Translations under genes and position numbers: made by a program | Shown here: positions 34,938 to 44,878 of the stretch, in pieces | Position numbering within the stretch: position 1 is the first letter of the stretch | How the letters are laid out: each line of letters begins with the position of its first letter | Notes under the pieces: generated by a model | What the model saw: only the letters and a program-made list of their open reading frames with translations | The model's database searches: none | Told to the model about the DNA's origin: nothing | DNA from: Cellulosimicrobium funkei | GTDB taxonomy: Bacteria; Actinomycetota; Actinomycetes; Actinomycetales; Cellulomonadaceae | Assembly (NCBI RefSeq): GCF_001019615.1 | Contig: NZ_JNBQ01000007.1 | Span: 60,131-124,130, forward strand | Direction: 5' to 3' | DNA: 64,000 nucleotides

Positions 34938-35939
34938 TCAGCGGTCGGTGGGCTCCGGGTCGGTGCCCGTGGGCTCGGGGTCGGTCGTCGCCTCGGTGGT
35001 GGCCGGCTCGGCGTGCTTGCGGCGGGGGATGAGGTGCGCCACGAGGACCACGACGCCACCCACGAGGATGCCGACGACGGCCGAGCACGCCGTGTTGACG
35101 AGCCAGCCGAGGAACCCGCCGACGCCCGCGACGCCGGTGACCGCGTGCTCGAGGTGGTGCACGACGTCGTACGGGCCGTGCCAGCCGAGGTCGTAGGCGC
35201 CCTGGAGCAGGATGTGCCCGCCGACCCACAGCATCGCGATGATCCCGACGAACGAGATGACGGACATGACCTTGGGCATCGCGCCGACGAGCCCGCGCCC
35301 GAACGACTGGACCCACGGCGTCTCGCGCTTCGCGAGGTGCAGGCCGATGTCGTCCATCTTCACGATGAGCGCCACGACCCCGTACACGAGCACCGTGATG
35401 AGCACCGCGACGATCACGAGGATGACGAGGCGCGACCAGAAGCCCTCGGAGGCGACCTCGTTGAGCGCGATGACCATGATCTCCGCGCTGAGGATGAAGT
35501 CGGTCCGCACCGCGCTCGAGACCACCGAGTCCTCGTCGACGGCCTTCTTCTCGGCCTTCGTCTCCACCTCGGCGTGGTGCTTGCCCGAGACGAGCTCCCA
35601 CACCTTCTCCGCGCCCTCGAACGCGAGGTACGTCCCGCCGAGCATGAGCAGAGGCGTGAGCAGGTCGGGGAGGAACTGGCTCAGCAGCAGGATCGCCGGG
35701 AGGATGAACAGCAGCTTGTTGCGCAGCGACCCGGTCGCGATCCGCTTGACGACGGGCAGCTCACGCTTGGCGGCCAGACCCTCGACGTAGCGGGGCGTGA
35801 CGGCGGTGTCGTCGATGACGACGCCCGTCGCCTTGGCGCTCGCGCGGCCGGCGGCCGCGCCGACGTCGTCGATCGACGCCGCGGCGAGCTTGGCGAACGC
35901 CGCGATGTCGTCCAGGAGGGCAGCGAGTCCGAAGGCCAT
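34938..35939 (-). CDS. DUF808 (YedI-type) inner-membrane protein
   Basis: 333 residues. [34 protein letters not shown] and [47 protein letters not shown] are the family hallmark. About seven membrane segments follow, and the tail is acidic and Pro/Thr-rich. Function is unknown. GGAG lies 9 bases before the ATG at 35939. It lies upstream of and in the same direction as the CNNM protein, 36 bases apart, so the two are probably co-transcribed; a role in ion or membrane homeostasis is only a guess. Confidence 0.88.
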   Translation of the reverse strand: MAFGLAALLDDIAAFAKLAAASIDDVGAAAGRASAKATGVVIDDTAVTPRYVEGLAAKRELPVVKRIATGSLRNKLLFILPAILLLSQFLPDLLTPLLMLGGTYLAFEGAEKVWELVSGKHHAEVETKAEKKAVDEDSVVSSAVRTDFILSAEIMVIALNEVASEGFWSRLVILVIVAVLITVLVYGVVALIVKMDDIGLHLAKRETPWVQSFGRGLVGAMPKVMSVISFVGIIAMLWVGGHILLQGAYDLGWHGPYDVVHHLEHAVTGVAGVGGFLGWLVNTACSAVVGILVGGVVVLVAHLIPRRKHAEPATTEATTDPEPTGTDPEPTDR

Positions 35940-36046
35940 GGGGAGGTGCTCCGTGCGCCGGCCCGCGTCGCCGCGCACGGGCCCGCTGGTCGAGTGGACG
36001 CGGCGGCAGCATCGTAGCGACTTCACCCCCCGCTCGCGTCGGGGGG

Positions 36047-38563
36047 TCAGGACGCCGCGGCGCGGGTCACGACGTTCACCACGTGCGGCGCGCGCACGAC
36101 GACGCGCACGACCTCGCGGCCCGCCGTCGCCCGCGCGACGCCGGTCGTCGCGAGCGCGAGGTCCTCCAGCGCACGCTCGTCGACGTCCGCGGGCACGCGC
36201 ACCCGCGCGCGGACCTTCCCGTCGACCTGGACGGCCGCCTCGACCTCGTCCGCGGCGAGCAGCCCCGGGTCGACGACGGGCCAGGACGCGTCGGCCACCG
36301 ATGCTTCGCGACCGAGGCGGTGCCAGGCCTCCTCGGCCGTGTGCGGCGCGAACAGGCTCAGCAGCACCACGACCGCCTCGACGGCCTCCCGCACGGCGGC
36401 GGCGTGCGCACCCGCGTCCTCGCCCGCCGCCGGGCCGTCCTCGGACGCGCGCCGCGCGGCGGTGACGAGCTCCATGACGCGCGCGACGACCACGTTGAAC
36501 CGGCTCCGGTCGAGCAGGTCCTGCGCCTCGTGCACGGTCCGGTGCGTGGCACGGCGCAGCGCGTGCGCGCGCGACCCGGGCACGACGGCGTCCCGCGCCC
36601 CGGGGCCGGACTCGCCCGGCCCCGGGACCGGGCCGACACCGTCCGCGAGCCGCAGCACGCGCGCGCAGAACCGCCGCACGGCGCCCGCGTCGACGTCGGC
36701 CCAGTCCACGTCGTCCTCCGGCGGCCCCGCGTACACCATGGCGAGGCGGACCGCGTCGGCGCCGTGCCGGTCGAGCTGCTCGCCCAGGTCGACGCCGTTG
36801 CCGAGCGACTTGCTCATGGCCCGCCCGCCGCTGCGCACCTGCCCCTGGTTGAGCAGCGTCGCGAACGGCTCGACGACGTCCACCCAGCCCTCGTCGTGCA
36901 GGAACTTCGTGACGAACCGGCTGTACAGCAGGTGCAGGATCGCGTGCTCGACGCCGCCCACGTACTGCGCCGCGGGCATCCACCGCCGCGCGTCCTCGGG
37001 ACGGAACGGGACGTCGTCGGGCGTTCCGTCGCCCAGCGAGCAGTACCGCAGGAAGTACCAGGACGAGTCCACGAACGTGTCGAGCGTGTCCGGGTCGCGC
37101 TCGGCGGCCGCGCCGCAGCGCGGGCACGGCACGCGCCGCCACGCGTCGGCGGCGGGGGACGCGAGCGGCGAGCGGCCGCGGGGGAGCAGGTCGTCGCCGG
37201 CCAGGTCGGGCAGGCGCACGGGCAGCTCGTCGTCGGGGACGGGCACGACGCCGCAGCCCGGGCAGTGCACGACCGGCACCGGGGCGCCCCAGTAGCGCTG
37301 GCGCGAGACCAGCCAGTCGCGCAGCCGGTACGACGTCGCGCGCTCGCCCGCGCCGTCGGCCTCCAGCCGCGTGATCGCGTCCTCCACGCCGGGCCAGGTC
37401 TCGCCCGACCCGACGGGCAGGCCGTACGCGGCGGCGAAGCGCGCGTCGCGGTCGTCGTGGGCGGGAACGCCCATGACCGCGCCCGTCCCGTAGCCGGGCA
37501 GCACGTGGTCTGCCGCCCAGACGGGCAGCCGCTCTCCCGTCACGGGGTGGCGCACCCACGTGCCCAGGAACGTCCCGGTGCTCGGTCGCTGCGCGTTCGT
37601 CCGCTCGATCTCCCCGGAGGCCAGCGCGGCCTCCCGGTGCCGGGCGAGCGCCTCCGCGTGCTCCGGCGCGCACAGCGCCGCCGCGAGCGACCCGTCCGGT
37701 GCGACGGCGACGAACGTCGCGCCGGGCAGGGTGTCGGGACGGGTCGTGAAGACCTCGACGTGGTCGGGCCGCGAGCCGGCCCCGGGCGAGGCGCTCGCGG
37801 TGGCGCGCGGGCCGCCGTCGGGCACGACCGCGAAGCGCACGCGCGCGCCCGTGCTGCGCCCGATCCAGTTCCGCTGCATCGTCAGGACGCGCGCGGGCCA
37901 CGCGCCCTCGAGCGCGTCCATGTCGTCGAGCAGCCGGTCCGCGTAGGCGGTGACGCGCACGAACCACTGCGTGAGCTCGCGCTGCACGACGGCCGCCCCG
38001 CACCGTTCGCACCGTCCGCCCACGACCTGCTCGTTGGCGAGCACCGTCTGGTCCGCGGGGCACCAGTTCACGGGGGCCGTCGCGCGATAGGCGAGGCCGC
38101 GCTCCAGCAGCCGCAGGAACAGCCACTGCGTCCAGCGGTAGTACTCCGGGCGGTGGGTCTCCAGGCGGCGCGACCAGTCGAACGACACCCCGTACCGGTG
38201 CGCCGTCGCGGCCTGCGTCGCGATGTTGGTCTCGGTGAAGACGGCGGGGTTCTCGCCGCGGCGGATCGCCGCGTTCTCGGCGGGCAGCCCGAACGAGTCC
38301 CAGCCGATCGGGTTGAGCACGTCGTACCCGCGCAGGCGCCAGTACCGCGCGACGACGTCCTCCAGGGCGAACACCTCGGCGTGACCCATGTGCAGGTCGC
38401 CCGACGGGTACGGGAACATCGTCAGCAGGTATCGGCGGGGGCGCGCGCCGTCGTCGCGCGCGCGGAACGTGCCGTGCTCGGCCCAGTACCGCTGCCAGCG
38501 GTCCTCGATCTCACGGGTCGGCAGCGGGTGTGCGGCGGGGTGGGGTGGGTGTGCGGCGTCCAC
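36047..38563 (-). CDS. leuS: Leucyl-tRNA synthetase, short form
   Basis: 838-residue class I synthetase charging tRNA-Leu. HIGH-type motif [12 protein letters not shown] (about 50-61); zinc-type cysteines in NWCPADQ...GGRCERCGA; editing domain with [18 protein letters not shown] and [17 protein letters not shown]; second zinc site CPRCGAAAE; and [14 protein letters not shown], where Ala stands in place of the first Lys of KMSKS. The C-terminal anticodon domain is complete. Actinobacterial housekeeping LeuRS is usually longer (about 950-970), so this may be a second, acquired enzyme. The GTG at 38563 has GAGGAG 7 bases upstream. A leucine-codon leader peptide and a strong hairpin lie upstream, and the leader can pair with the ribosome site. 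Confidence 0.93.
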   Translation of the reverse strand: MDAAHPPHPAAHPLPTREIEDRWQRYWAEHGTFRARDDGARPRRYLLTMFPYPSGDLHMGHAEVFALEDVVARYWRLRGYDVLNPIGWDSFGLPAENAAIRRGENPAVFTETNIATQAATAHRYGVSFDWSRRLETHRPEYYRWTQWLFLRLLERGLAYRATAPVNWCPADQTVLANEQVVGGRCERCGAAVVQRELTQWFVRVTAYADRLLDDMDALEGAWPARVLTMQRNWIGRSTGARVRFAVVPDGGPRATASASPGAGSRPDHVEVFTTRPDTLPGATFVAVAPDGSLAAALCAPEHAEALARHREAALASGEIERTNAQRPSTGTFLGTWVRHPVTGERLPVWAADHVLPGYGTGAVMGVPAHDDRDARFAAAYGLPVGSGETWPGVEDAITRLEADGAGERATSYRLRDWLVSRQRYWGAPVPVVHCPGCGVVPVPDDELPVRLPDLAGDDLLPRGRSPLASPAADAWRRVPCPRCGAAAERDPDTLDTFVDSSWYFLRYCSLGDGTPDDVPFRPEDARRWMPAAQYVGGVEHAILHLLYSRFVTKFLHDEGWVDVVEPFATLLNQGQVRSGGRAMSKSLGNGVDLGEQLDRHGADAVRLAMVYAGPPEDDVDWADVDAGAVRRFCARVLRLADGVGPVPGPGESGPGARDAVVPGSRAHALRRATHRTVHEAQDLLDRSRFNVVVARVMELVTAARRASEDGPAAGEDAGAHAAAVREAVEAVVVLLSLFAPHTAEEAWHRLGREASVADASWPVVDPGLLAADEVEAAVQVDGKVRARVRVPADVDERALEDLALATTGVARATAGREVVRVVVRAPHVVNVVTRAAAS

Positions 38564-38568
38564 GGGGA

Positions 38569-38576
38569 GGCTCCTC
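38569..38576 (-). promoter_or_regulatory. leuS ribosome-binding site complementary to leader Leu codons
   Basis: On the minus strand GAGGAGCC is the leuS ribosome site. It is an exact 8-base complement of GGCTCCTC at 38690-38683, which is the last two bases of an Arg codon plus two Leu (CTC) codons of the leader peptide. Confidence 0.6.
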
Positions 38577-38635
38577 GAGAAGGTGGGCTTCGTCGTCGGG
38601 CACTCGCCGTGCGCGCACCGGGACGCGCAGGCACC

Positions 38636-38674
38636 GCCGCGCTGAGCGTGCCCGCCCGGCGGGCTCAGCGCGGC
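38636..38674 (-). terminator. Strong hairpin in the leuS leader (attenuator candidate)
   Basis: A perfect 12-bp stem GCCGCGCTGAGC/GCTCAGCGCGGC encloses an inner CCCGCC/GGCGGG stem. The leader-peptide stop codon lies inside the left arm. No T-tract follows, so termination is possible but not certain. Confidence 0.65.
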
Positions 38675-38703
38675 CGGCGAAGGAGGAGCCGCAGGTGTCG
38701 CAT
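38665..38703 (-). CDS. Leader peptide of leuS ([12 protein letters not shown])
   Basis: 12-codon reading frame with four leucine codons (CTG, CTC, CTC, and the rare CTT) in five positions. Its ATG lies 7 bases after CACGAT with TTGACC 18 bases further up, which fits a leaderless leader peptide. An in-frame ATG at 38712 would add three residues. It ends inside the left arm of the downstream hairpin. Such peptides sense charged tRNA-Leu through ribosome stalling; here the enzyme controlled is the one that makes it. This is inferred from layout only. Confidence 0.6.
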   Translation of the reverse strand: MRHLRLLLRRPR

Positions 38704-38710
38704 CCCGGAC

Positions 38711-38740
38711 ATCGTGACCCGGGCGACGGCGCAGGGTCAA
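38711..38740 (-). promoter_or_regulatory. Promoter of the leuS leader transcript
   Basis: TTGACC (38740-38735), an 18-base spacer and CACGAT (38716-38711) on the minus strand, placing the transcript start at or next to the leader ATG. Confidence 0.55.
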
Positions 38741-38821
38741 CCCGCGCGGGGCCCGCAGGTGTGGCGGACGTCGCCCGCGCACGCACCCCAGGGCCGATCC
38801 GGCGCCAGTAGGCTGGTCGCC

Positions 38822-40228
38822 ATGGCATCCCACTACGACGTCGTCGTCCTCGGTGCAGGTCCCGGTGGTTACGTGGCCGCGATCCGTGCAGCCCAGCTGG
38901 GCCTGTCGGTCGCGGTCGTGGAGGAGAAGTACTGGGGTGGGGTGTGCCTCAACGTGGGCTGCATCCCGTCCAAGGCGCTCCTGCGCAACGCCGAGCTCGC
39001 GCACATCTTCCAGCACGACGCGAAGACCTTCGGCATCTCCGGAGAGGTCAGCTTCGACTTCGGCGCGGCGTTCGACCGCTCGCGCACCGTCGCGGAAGGG
39101 CGCGTCAAGGGCGTGCACTTCCTCATGAAGAAGAACAAGATCACCGAGTACGACGGCCGCGGCACGTTCCGCGACGCGCACACGCTCGACGTGAAGCTCG
39201 CCGACGGCTCGACCGACCAGGTGACGTTCGACAACGTCATCATCGCGACCGGCTCGAAGGTGCGCCTGCTCCCGGGCGTCGAGCTGTCCGAGAACGTCGT
39301 CACGTACGAGAAGCAGATCCTCACGCGCGACCTGCCCCGCTCCATCGCCATCGTCGGCGCGGGCGCGATCGGCATGGAGTTCGGCTACGTCCTCAAGAAC
39401 TACGGCGTGGACGTGACGATCATCGAGTTCCTCGACCGCGCGCTGCCCAACGAGGACGCCGACGTGTCGAAGGAGATCGCCAAGCAGTACAAGAAGCTCG
39501 GCGTCAACCTCCTCACGTCGACCGCCGTCCAGACGGTCAAGGACAACGGCACCGACGGCGTCACGGTCACCTACAAGGGCGTCAAGGACGACAAGCCGGG
39601 CGAGCTCGTCGTCGACAAGGTCCTCATGGCCGTCGGCTTCGCGCCCAACGTCGAGGGCTTCGGCCTCGAGAACACGGGCGTCCAGCTCACCGAGCGCGGC
39701 GCCATCGCGATCGACGACGTCATGCGCACCAACGTCGAGCACGTCTACGCGATCGGCGACGTGACCGCGAAGCTCATGCTCGCGCACGTCGCGGAGGCGC
39801 AGGGCGTCGTCGCGGCCGAGACCATCGGCGGCGCCGAGACCCTCACGCTCGGCGACTACCGCATGATGCCGCGCGCGACGTTCTGCCAGCCCCAGGTGGC
39901 GAGCTTCGGCCTCACCGAGCAGCAGGCGCGCGACGAGGGCTACAAGGTGAAGGTCGCGACGTTCCCGTTCATGGCGAACGGCAAGGCGCACGGCCTCGGC
40001 GACCCGACCGGCTTCGTCAAGCTCATCTCCGACGAGACCTACGGCGAGCTCCTCGGCGGTCACCTCATCGGCCCTGACGCGTCCGAGCTTCTGCCCGAGC
40101 TCACGCTCGCGCAGAAGTGGGACCTCACCGTCTACGACGTCGCGCGCAACGTGCACACCCACCCGACGCTGTCCGAGGCCGTCCAGGAGTCGATCCACGG
40201 CCTCGCGGGGCACATGATCAACTTCTGA
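38822..40228 (+). CDS. lpdA: Dihydrolipoyl dehydrogenase
   Basis: 468-residue FAD enzyme that reoxidises lipoamide in 2-oxoacid dehydrogenase complexes or the glycine cleavage system. FAD site [21 protein letters not shown] (8-28), redox-active disulfide [13 protein letters not shown] (Cys 42 and 47), NAD site [14 protein letters not shown] (about 178), second FAD motif HVYAIGDVT (about 308), and the C-terminal [12 protein letters not shown] with the catalytic His-Glu pair. The ATG at 38822 lies 7 bases after TAGGCT, so the message is leaderless. It is divergent from leuS and followed by a strong terminator. Confidence 0.96.
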   Translation: MASHYDVVVLGAGPGGYVAAIRAAQLGLSVAVVEEKYWGGVCLNVGCIPSKALLRNAELAHIFQHDAKTFGISGEVSFDFGAAFDRSRTVAEGRVKGVHFLMKKNKITEYDGRGTFRDAHTLDVKLADGSTDQVTFDNVIIATGSKVRLLPGVELSENVVTYEKQILTRDLPRSIAIVGAGAIGMEFGYVLKNYGVDVTIIEFLDRALPNEDADVSKEIAKQYKKLGVNLLTSTAVQTVKDNGTDGVTVTYKGVKDDKPGELVVDKVLMAVGFAPNVEGFGLENTGVQLTERGAIAIDDVMRTNVEHVYAIGDVTAKLMLAHVAEAQGVVAAETIGGAETLTLGDYRMMPRATFCQPQVASFGLTEQQARDEGYKVKVATFPFMANGKAHGLGDPTGFVKLISDETYGELLGGHLIGPDASELLPELTLAQKWDLTVYDVARNVHTHPTLSEAVQESIHGLAGHMINF

Positions 40229-40260
40229 TCGACCGGCACGCTCGCACGGAGCGCTTCCCG

Positions 40261-40296
40261 AAGGGCCCGGACCTGCGACCGCAGGTCCGGGCCCTT
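40261..40296 (+). terminator. Terminator after lpdA
   Basis: A perfect 16-bp stem AAGGGCCCGGACCTGC with its complement around a 4-base loop. Confidence 0.9.
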
Positions 40297-40423
40297 CGTG
40301 CTGCCGTGAGCCGCGGCAAGACGGCATCAGCCTCGGCACGTGGTCGGGTCGGCGGCGCGCTGCGAGCGGGCGCGGCCACCCGCATGCTGGACGTTCCGCC
40401 CGACGTCGACAGGGGAGATCTAC

Positions 40424-41314
40424 ATGTCCGACCAGACCACGCCCCAGGACCCGACCACGCAGCAGCCGCAGCCCGAGCAGCCCGCCGACCAGCTGGAGCC
40501 GCCGGGGCTGACGGGCGACATGACCCAGGAGCCCGACCACGGGGAGGCCACGTACCGAGGATCGGGCCGGCTCGAGGGCAAGCGCGCGCTCATCACCGGG
40601 GGCGACTCCGGCATCGGCCGCGCGGTCGCGATCGCGTTCGCCCGCGAGGGCGCGGACGTCGCGATCTCGTACCTCCCGGACGAGGAGGAGGATGCCCGGA
40701 CCACGGCCCGGTGGGTCGAGGACGCGGGCCGCACGGCCGTCCTGCTCCCGGGCGACATCCGCGACGAGGAGTTCTGCCGGCAGCTCGTCGCCGACGCCGT
40801 CGCGGGCCTGGGTGGCCTCGACGTCCTCGTGAACAACGCCGCGTACCAGATGTCGCAGGACGAGGGTCTGCGGGGCATCACGACCGACCAGCTCGACCGC
40901 GTCCTGAAGACCAACGTCTACGCGCTGTTCTGGATCACGAAGGCGGCGCTCGACCACCTGCCCCGCGGCGGGGCGATCGTCAACACGACGTCCGTGCAGG
41001 CGTTCGAGCCGAGCCCGCAGCTGCTCGACTACGCGACCACCAAGGCGGCGATCCTCAACTTCACGAAGGGGCTGGCGCAGCAGCTCGCGCCGGAGGGCAT
41101 CCGCGTCAACGCGGTCGCGCCGGGACCGATCTGGACGCCCCTCATCCCCGCCACGATGCCGGAGGAGAAGGTCGAGCAGTTCGGCGCCGACACGCCGCTG
41201 GGCCGGGCCGGGCAGCCCGCCGAGCTCGCGCCGGCGTACGTGTTCTTCGCGTCGCAGGAGTCCAGCTACATCACCGGCGACCGCATCGGCGTGACCGGGG
41301 GCCGGCTGCTCTAA
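40424..41314 (+). CDS. SDR-family oxidoreductase (GsP39/YhdF-like)
   Basis: 296-residue short-chain dehydrogenase with a Pro/Gln-rich N-terminal extension (1-45). Cofactor site [25 protein letters not shown] (about 59-83), VNNAAYQ, a serine in NTTSVQAF and the catalytic DYATTKAA (Tyr and Lys), then [27 protein letters not shown]. This is the stress-induced glucose/ribitol dehydrogenase-like subgroup with the N-terminal tail; the substrate is unknown. AGGGGAG lies 7 bases before the ATG at 40424. It stands alone and ends at a strong two-way hairpin. Confidence 0.92.
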   Translation: MSDQTTPQDPTTQQPQPEQPADQLEPPGLTGDMTQEPDHGEATYRGSGRLEGKRALITGGDSGIGRAVAIAFAREGADVAISYLPDEEEDARTTARWVEDAGRTAVLLPGDIRDEEFCRQLVADAVAGLGGLDVLVNNAAYQMSQDEGLRGITTDQLDRVLKTNVYALFWITKAALDHLPRGGAIVNTTSVQAFEPSPQLLDYATTKAAILNFTKGLAQQLAPEGIRVNAVAPGPIWTPLIPATMPEEKVEQFGADTPLGRAGQPAELAPAYVFFASQESSYITGDRIGVTGGRLL

Positions 41315-41343
41315 GACGCTGCGGGCCTCGTCGGCTCACCGCG

Positions 41344-41389
41344 CACGACGGCGGGCAGGCGGCACGTGAGCCGCCTGCTCGCCGTCGTG
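41344..41389. terminator. Two-way terminator between SDR and LPMO genes
   Basis: 20-base arms beginning CACGACGGCGGGCAGG pair with one mismatch around ACGTGA, between two convergent stops. Confidence 0.85.
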
Positions 41390-41396
41390 GGGCGGG

Positions 41397-42758
41397 TCAG
41401 CCGCAGGCGACGCCGTTGAGCGCCAACCCCACCGGGGCCGGGTGGGTGCCGGCGGTCGCGGTCGCGCCGTTGAAGCCGAACGTGACCGACTGCCCCGGCG
41501 CGATGCTCGACTGCCACGCCGGGTGCGCCGCGGTGACGGTGCTTCCCTCCTGGCTCACGACGGCGCTCCAGCCGGGCTCGTCGACGGTCTGTCCGCCGGG
41601 GTAGGCGAACGTCACGGACCAGCCGTTCACCGGGGCGGCCGACGTGTTGGTCACGGTGACCGACGCGGTGAACCCGGTGCTGTTGCCGCCCCACGAGGAG
41701 GCCGAGTAGTCGGCCTCGCAGTCGCCGAGCGGCTCCGGCGTCACGTCGTCCTCCAGCGTGGTGAACGTGACGGAACGCGTGGCCGAGACGGAGCCGGCGT
41801 GGTCGTTCCGCGACCGGACTTCCACCGTGTACGCGGTGCCGGGCTCCAGCTCCGTCAGGTCGACCATGGGCGACCCGTCGGTGCTCGCGATCACCTCGCC
41901 GGTCGCGGGGTCCAGCACGTCGTACCCGGTGACACACCCGGACTCGGCCGCGCCCCACATGACGTGCGCGCTCGTGGCGGTGACGGACATCGCCATGACG
42001 GATCCCGGGGCGCCCGGCGCCTCGTCCGGGCACGTGGGCTCGGTCGGCTCGCCGCCGTCGTCGCCGATGCCCGTGACCTCGCCGTCGCCGCCGTCGAACG
42101 CGACGTCGGAGCACGAGTAGAAGTTCTCGTTGCTGTCCGAGCGGACCCAGTGGGTGAAGATCATGTGGTCGCCGCTGCGGTCGGCGGGGAGCGTGACGTC
42201 CCAGTAGTAGTAGTTCAGGGCACCGGGTCCACCGGTGTCGGGCGGGTCGGTCACGGAGTCGATCAGCTCGAGGTCGTCCCACGCGAGCGGGCTCGACGGG
42301 TCCCAGCCCTCCTCGGTGACGTACACGTCGAAGCGCCCGGGGTGCTCAGCCCAGTTGTTGTGCTGGAACTGGTAGGTCTCCCCGGCCGTCAGGTGCGTCC
42401 GCGGCCAGTCGTCCCGCACGGCGTTGAACCCGCTGAAGTCGTACGGGCCGCGACCCCCGCCGTCGCAGATCTGGCCGTCGGGGACGTAGCCGGCGGTCCG
42501 TCCCGCACCGTTCGAGTCCAGGTTCCCGAACCAGTTGTAGAAGGCCGAGGTGCCGCTGACCGCGTAGGCGTTCGCGCACGCCGGGTTCTGCGGGTCCACC
42601 GGCCCGTTGCCCGTCTGGCCGTCGACCCAGCACAGGTACTGGCGGCTCCCCGGGAACACCTCCGCCCCGTGCGCCGCGGCGGGAGCGGGCGGCGAGGCCG
42701 CCACCAGGCCCGCCGCGCCGAGGACCACCGCGGCGGCCCATGCTGCAATGCGTCGCAT
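41397..42758 (-). CDS. Secreted AA10 lytic polysaccharide monooxygenase with FN3 and CBM2
   Basis: 453-residue exported copper enzyme that oxidatively cleaves cellulose or chitin. The signal peptide (1-29) ends AAA so that the mature protein starts with His30, the first histidine-brace residue; His139 in WAEHPGRFDVYVT is the second, and Phe213 in ENFYSCSDVAF the axial residue. The AA10 domain (30-225) is followed by an acidic linker, an FN3 domain (about 250-340) and a family 2 carbohydrate-binding module (about 353-453) bounded by cysteines. The FQ-NNWAxHPG context resembles cellulose-type AA10s. AAAGGAG lies 8 bases before the ATG. Confidence 0.95.
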   Translation of the reverse strand: MRRIAAWAAAVVLGAAGLVAASPPAPAAAHGAEVFPGSRQYLCWVDGQTGNGPVDPQNPACANAYAVSGTSAFYNWFGNLDSNGAGRTAGYVPDGQICDGGGRGPYDFSGFNAVRDDWPRTHLTAGETYQFQHNNWAEHPGRFDVYVTEEGWDPSSPLAWDDLELIDSVTDPPDTGGPGALNYYYWDVTLPADRSGDHMIFTHWVRSDSNENFYSCSDVAFDGGDGEVTGIGDDGGEPTEPTCPDEAPGAPGSVMAMSVTATSAHVMWGAAESGCVTGYDVLDPATGEVIASTDGSPMVDLTELEPGTAYTVEVRSRNDHAGSVSATRSVTFTTLEDDVTPEPLGDCEADYSASSWGGNSTGFTASVTVTNTSAAPVNGWSVTFAYPGGQTVDEPGWSAVVSQEGSTVTAAHPAWQSSIAPGQSVTFGFNGATATAGTHPAPVGLALNGVACG

Positions 42759-42830
42759 CTCTCCAGCTCCTTTGCTCTCGGATGTCGAACACGGTGACGA
42801 TGCCGCAGGCCGCGCGACGGCGGTATCGAC

Positions 42831-44306
42831 CTAATCGATTCGGGCGGTGCTCGCCGCCAGGCCACGTTCGATGGCCCGGCGCGAAGCGACGAGCAGACCC
42901 GCGCCGACGAGGCACACGACGACCTCCGTCACGGTGAGCGACCAGACGATGCCGGACAGCCCGAACCAGTGGTTGCCGAGCAGCACGACGGGCACGAACA
43001 GGAGCCCCTGCGACACGGACATGACGATCGCGGGGACGGCGCGACCGGTCGCCTGGAACAGCGAGGTGACGAGCCCGGCGAAGCCGTTGGCGACCATCGC
43101 GACGAGCTGGGCGGTGAGGATGGTGGCGCCGATCGCGAGGACGGCGGGGTCGGCCACGAAGGCGGCGAACACCTGGTCGCGGAACAGGATGACGACGGCG
43201 GAGAACAGCAGCCCGAGGCCGCCCACCACGAGCGCGGAGGCGCGCAGCGCCGCCGTGAGCCGTGCGCGGTCGCCCTTGCCGTAGGAGTAGGCGAGCAGCG
43301 GCAGGACGCCGAGCGTCACGCCCATGAGGAGGAACTCCGGCACCTGCGCGATCCGGACCGCCACACCCATCGCCGCGAGCGGGCCGTCGCCGTACGCGGC
43401 CGCGAGATTGTTGAGGACCAGCGACGTGACGATGAGGAACGACGCCTGGAGCAGCTCGCCGACCCCCACGCCGAAGACCGGCTTGAGCACGCTCGGCGAG
43501 AGCGTGAACCACCGGGGCGCGATGCTCATGTGCTCGCTCCTGCGGGTCAGCCAGACGGCGAAGTACACCACGACGGCGAGGTTCGCCAGGCCCGTGCCCA
43601 GGGCCACGCCGCCCACGCCCCAGGGCAGGACGAGGACGAACAGGACGTCCAGCACCAGGTTGAGGACCGTCGACCCGACGAGCGCGTACATCACCTGGCG
43701 CGAGGCGCCCTCGGCGCGGACGAGCTGCTCGAGGCAGAACGCCGCCGTGAGGACCGGGACGAACGCGAGCATGACCGCGACGTAGGTCGCCGTCGCGGGA
43801 GCGGTGGCGGCGTCCGCCCCGAGGAGGGTGACGAGCGGCCGCAGGAGAAGGAGTCCGCCGGCGCCGAGCACGGCGCCGGTGACCACGGCGCCCCAGACGG
43901 CGAACGACGAGACGCGGCGGACCTGGCCCGTGGCGGACGGGTCGTGCGCCGCCGCGCCGAGCAGCCGGGCGACGAGCGCCCCGCCGCCGACGCCGAACAC
44001 GCCACCGACGGCCATCACGAGGCCGAGGAGCGGCGTGCCCAGGGTGACGGCGGCGAGCAGCGCGTTGTCGTGCAGCGAGCCGACGAACCCGGCGTTGACG
44101 ACGTTGTAGACGGCGCCGACGATCATGGCCGCGGCCATGGGCACGCACAGGTGCACGAGGGCGCGGACGATAGGCGCGGAGGAGAGGTACCACCGGTCGG
44201 TCCCCGGCGTGTCAGGTGCTGGCGGGGTCGCGGGCGTCGGATCGCCGGGCGACCCGGCGGCAGGCAGGGAGGGGCCCGTCAGGGTCTCGAGGTCGGGGGT
44301 GCTCAT
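42831..44306 (-). CDS. MATE-family multidrug efflux transporter
   Basis: 491-residue inner-membrane protein with twelve hydrophobic segments in two homologous halves after a Pro-rich tail. MATE marks are VNAGFVGSLHDNALLAAVTLGTPLLGLVMAVGGVFGVGGGALVARLLGA in the first half, with a matching LAAMGVAVRIAQVPEFLLMGVTLGVLPLLAYSYGKGD in the second. It probably exports drugs or metabolites in exchange for Na+ or H+. It lies 121 bases downstream of, and in the same direction as, a MarR regulator with a palindromic operator, so induction by a substrate of the pump is likely. Confidence 0.92.
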   Translation of the reverse strand: MSTPDLETLTGPSLPAAGSPGDPTPATPPAPDTPGTDRWYLSSAPIVRALVHLCVPMAAAMIVGAVYNVVNAGFVGSLHDNALLAAVTLGTPLLGLVMAVGGVFGVGGGALVARLLGAAAHDPSATGQVRRVSSFAVWGAVVTGAVLGAGGLLLLRPLVTLLGADAATAPATATYVAVMLAFVPVLTAAFCLEQLVRAEGASRQVMYALVGSTVLNLVLDVLFVLVLPWGVGGVALGTGLANLAVVVYFAVWLTRRSEHMSIAPRWFTLSPSVLKPVFGVGVGELLQASFLIVTSLVLNNLAAAYGDGPLAAMGVAVRIAQVPEFLLMGVTLGVLPLLAYSYGKGDRARLTAALRASALVVGGLGLLFSAVVILFRDQVFAAFVADPAVLAIGATILTAQLVAMVANGFAGLVTSLFQATGRAVPAIVMSVSQGLLFVPVVLLGNHWFGLSGIVWSLTVTEVVVCLVGAGLLVASRRAIERGLAASTARID

Positions 44307-44427
44307 GGCTGCTCCGTTCGGGCAGGCTCGAGCGCACGCCGGCAGGAGCCGGCGCGGCGACGGGAGCGGTGGTCGGTGAAGGGTTGGGGCGTCGCGCCCG
44401 GACCGTCCGGCCCGGGCCGCGTCCGGT

Positions 44428-44871
44428 TCAGTCCCGGCTGGGTTGCGGCAGCTCGGCGACGACCTTGGCGAGCAGCGCGCGCAAGGCAGCGCGTTCCGCC
44501 TCGTCCAGCGGGGCCAGGATCGTCTCGTCGGCGGCGGTCATCGCGTCCTGGAAACCTGCGATGAGTCGGGCGCCGGCGGGGGTGGTCTCGACGCGCTTGA
44601 CGCGCGCGTTGTCGGGATCCGGGCGGCGCTCGACGAGGCCGCGCTGCTCGAGCCCCTTGAGCAGGCTCGTGACGCTCGCCGCGCTGGTGCGGCTCACCGC
44701 CGCGATGTCGCGCTGGATCGCGCCGGGGTTCTGGGCCAGGAAGCCGAGCACGAAGGCCTGCTCGTGGCTGAGGTCGCGGTCGCGCACCCAGTCCTCGGCC
44801 GCCTTGCGCTGCGCCCAGCCGATCCAGCGGACGAGCTCGAGGCTGCTGGTGGGCACGGCCTGATCGGTCAT
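44428..44871 (-). CDS. MarR-family regulator of the MATE operon
   Basis: 147-residue winged-helix repressor. The core is ELVRWIGWAQRKAAEDWV, SHEQAFVLGFLAQNPGAIQRDIAAVSRTSAASVTSLLKGLEQRGLVERRPDPDNARVKRVETTPAG, matching MarR helices and wing. The ATG at 44871 lies exactly 7 bases after the -10 box TAGATT, so the transcript is leaderless. A perfect 13-bp palindrome overlaps that -10 box and would block polymerase when bound. The MATE gene downstream is the likely second target. Confidence 0.93.
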   Translation of the reverse strand: MTDQAVPTSSLELVRWIGWAQRKAAEDWVRDRDLSHEQAFVLGFLAQNPGAIQRDIAAVSRTSAASVTSLLKGLEQRGLVERRPDPDNARVKRVETTPAGARLIAGFQDAMTAADETILAPLDEAERAALRALLAKVVAELPQPSRD

Positions 44872-44878
44872 GATGAGA

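Noticed and set aside
38560..38740. T-box riboswitch before leuS
   Set aside because: No T-box sequence (TGGNACCGCG-like) or specifier stem; the leader instead holds a peptide frame.
36083..38821. In-frame upstream extension of lipoamide dehydrogenase
   Set aside because: The extension is the antisense of leuS. The enzyme starts at 38822 with a leaderless promoter and the normal N-terminal FAD motif.
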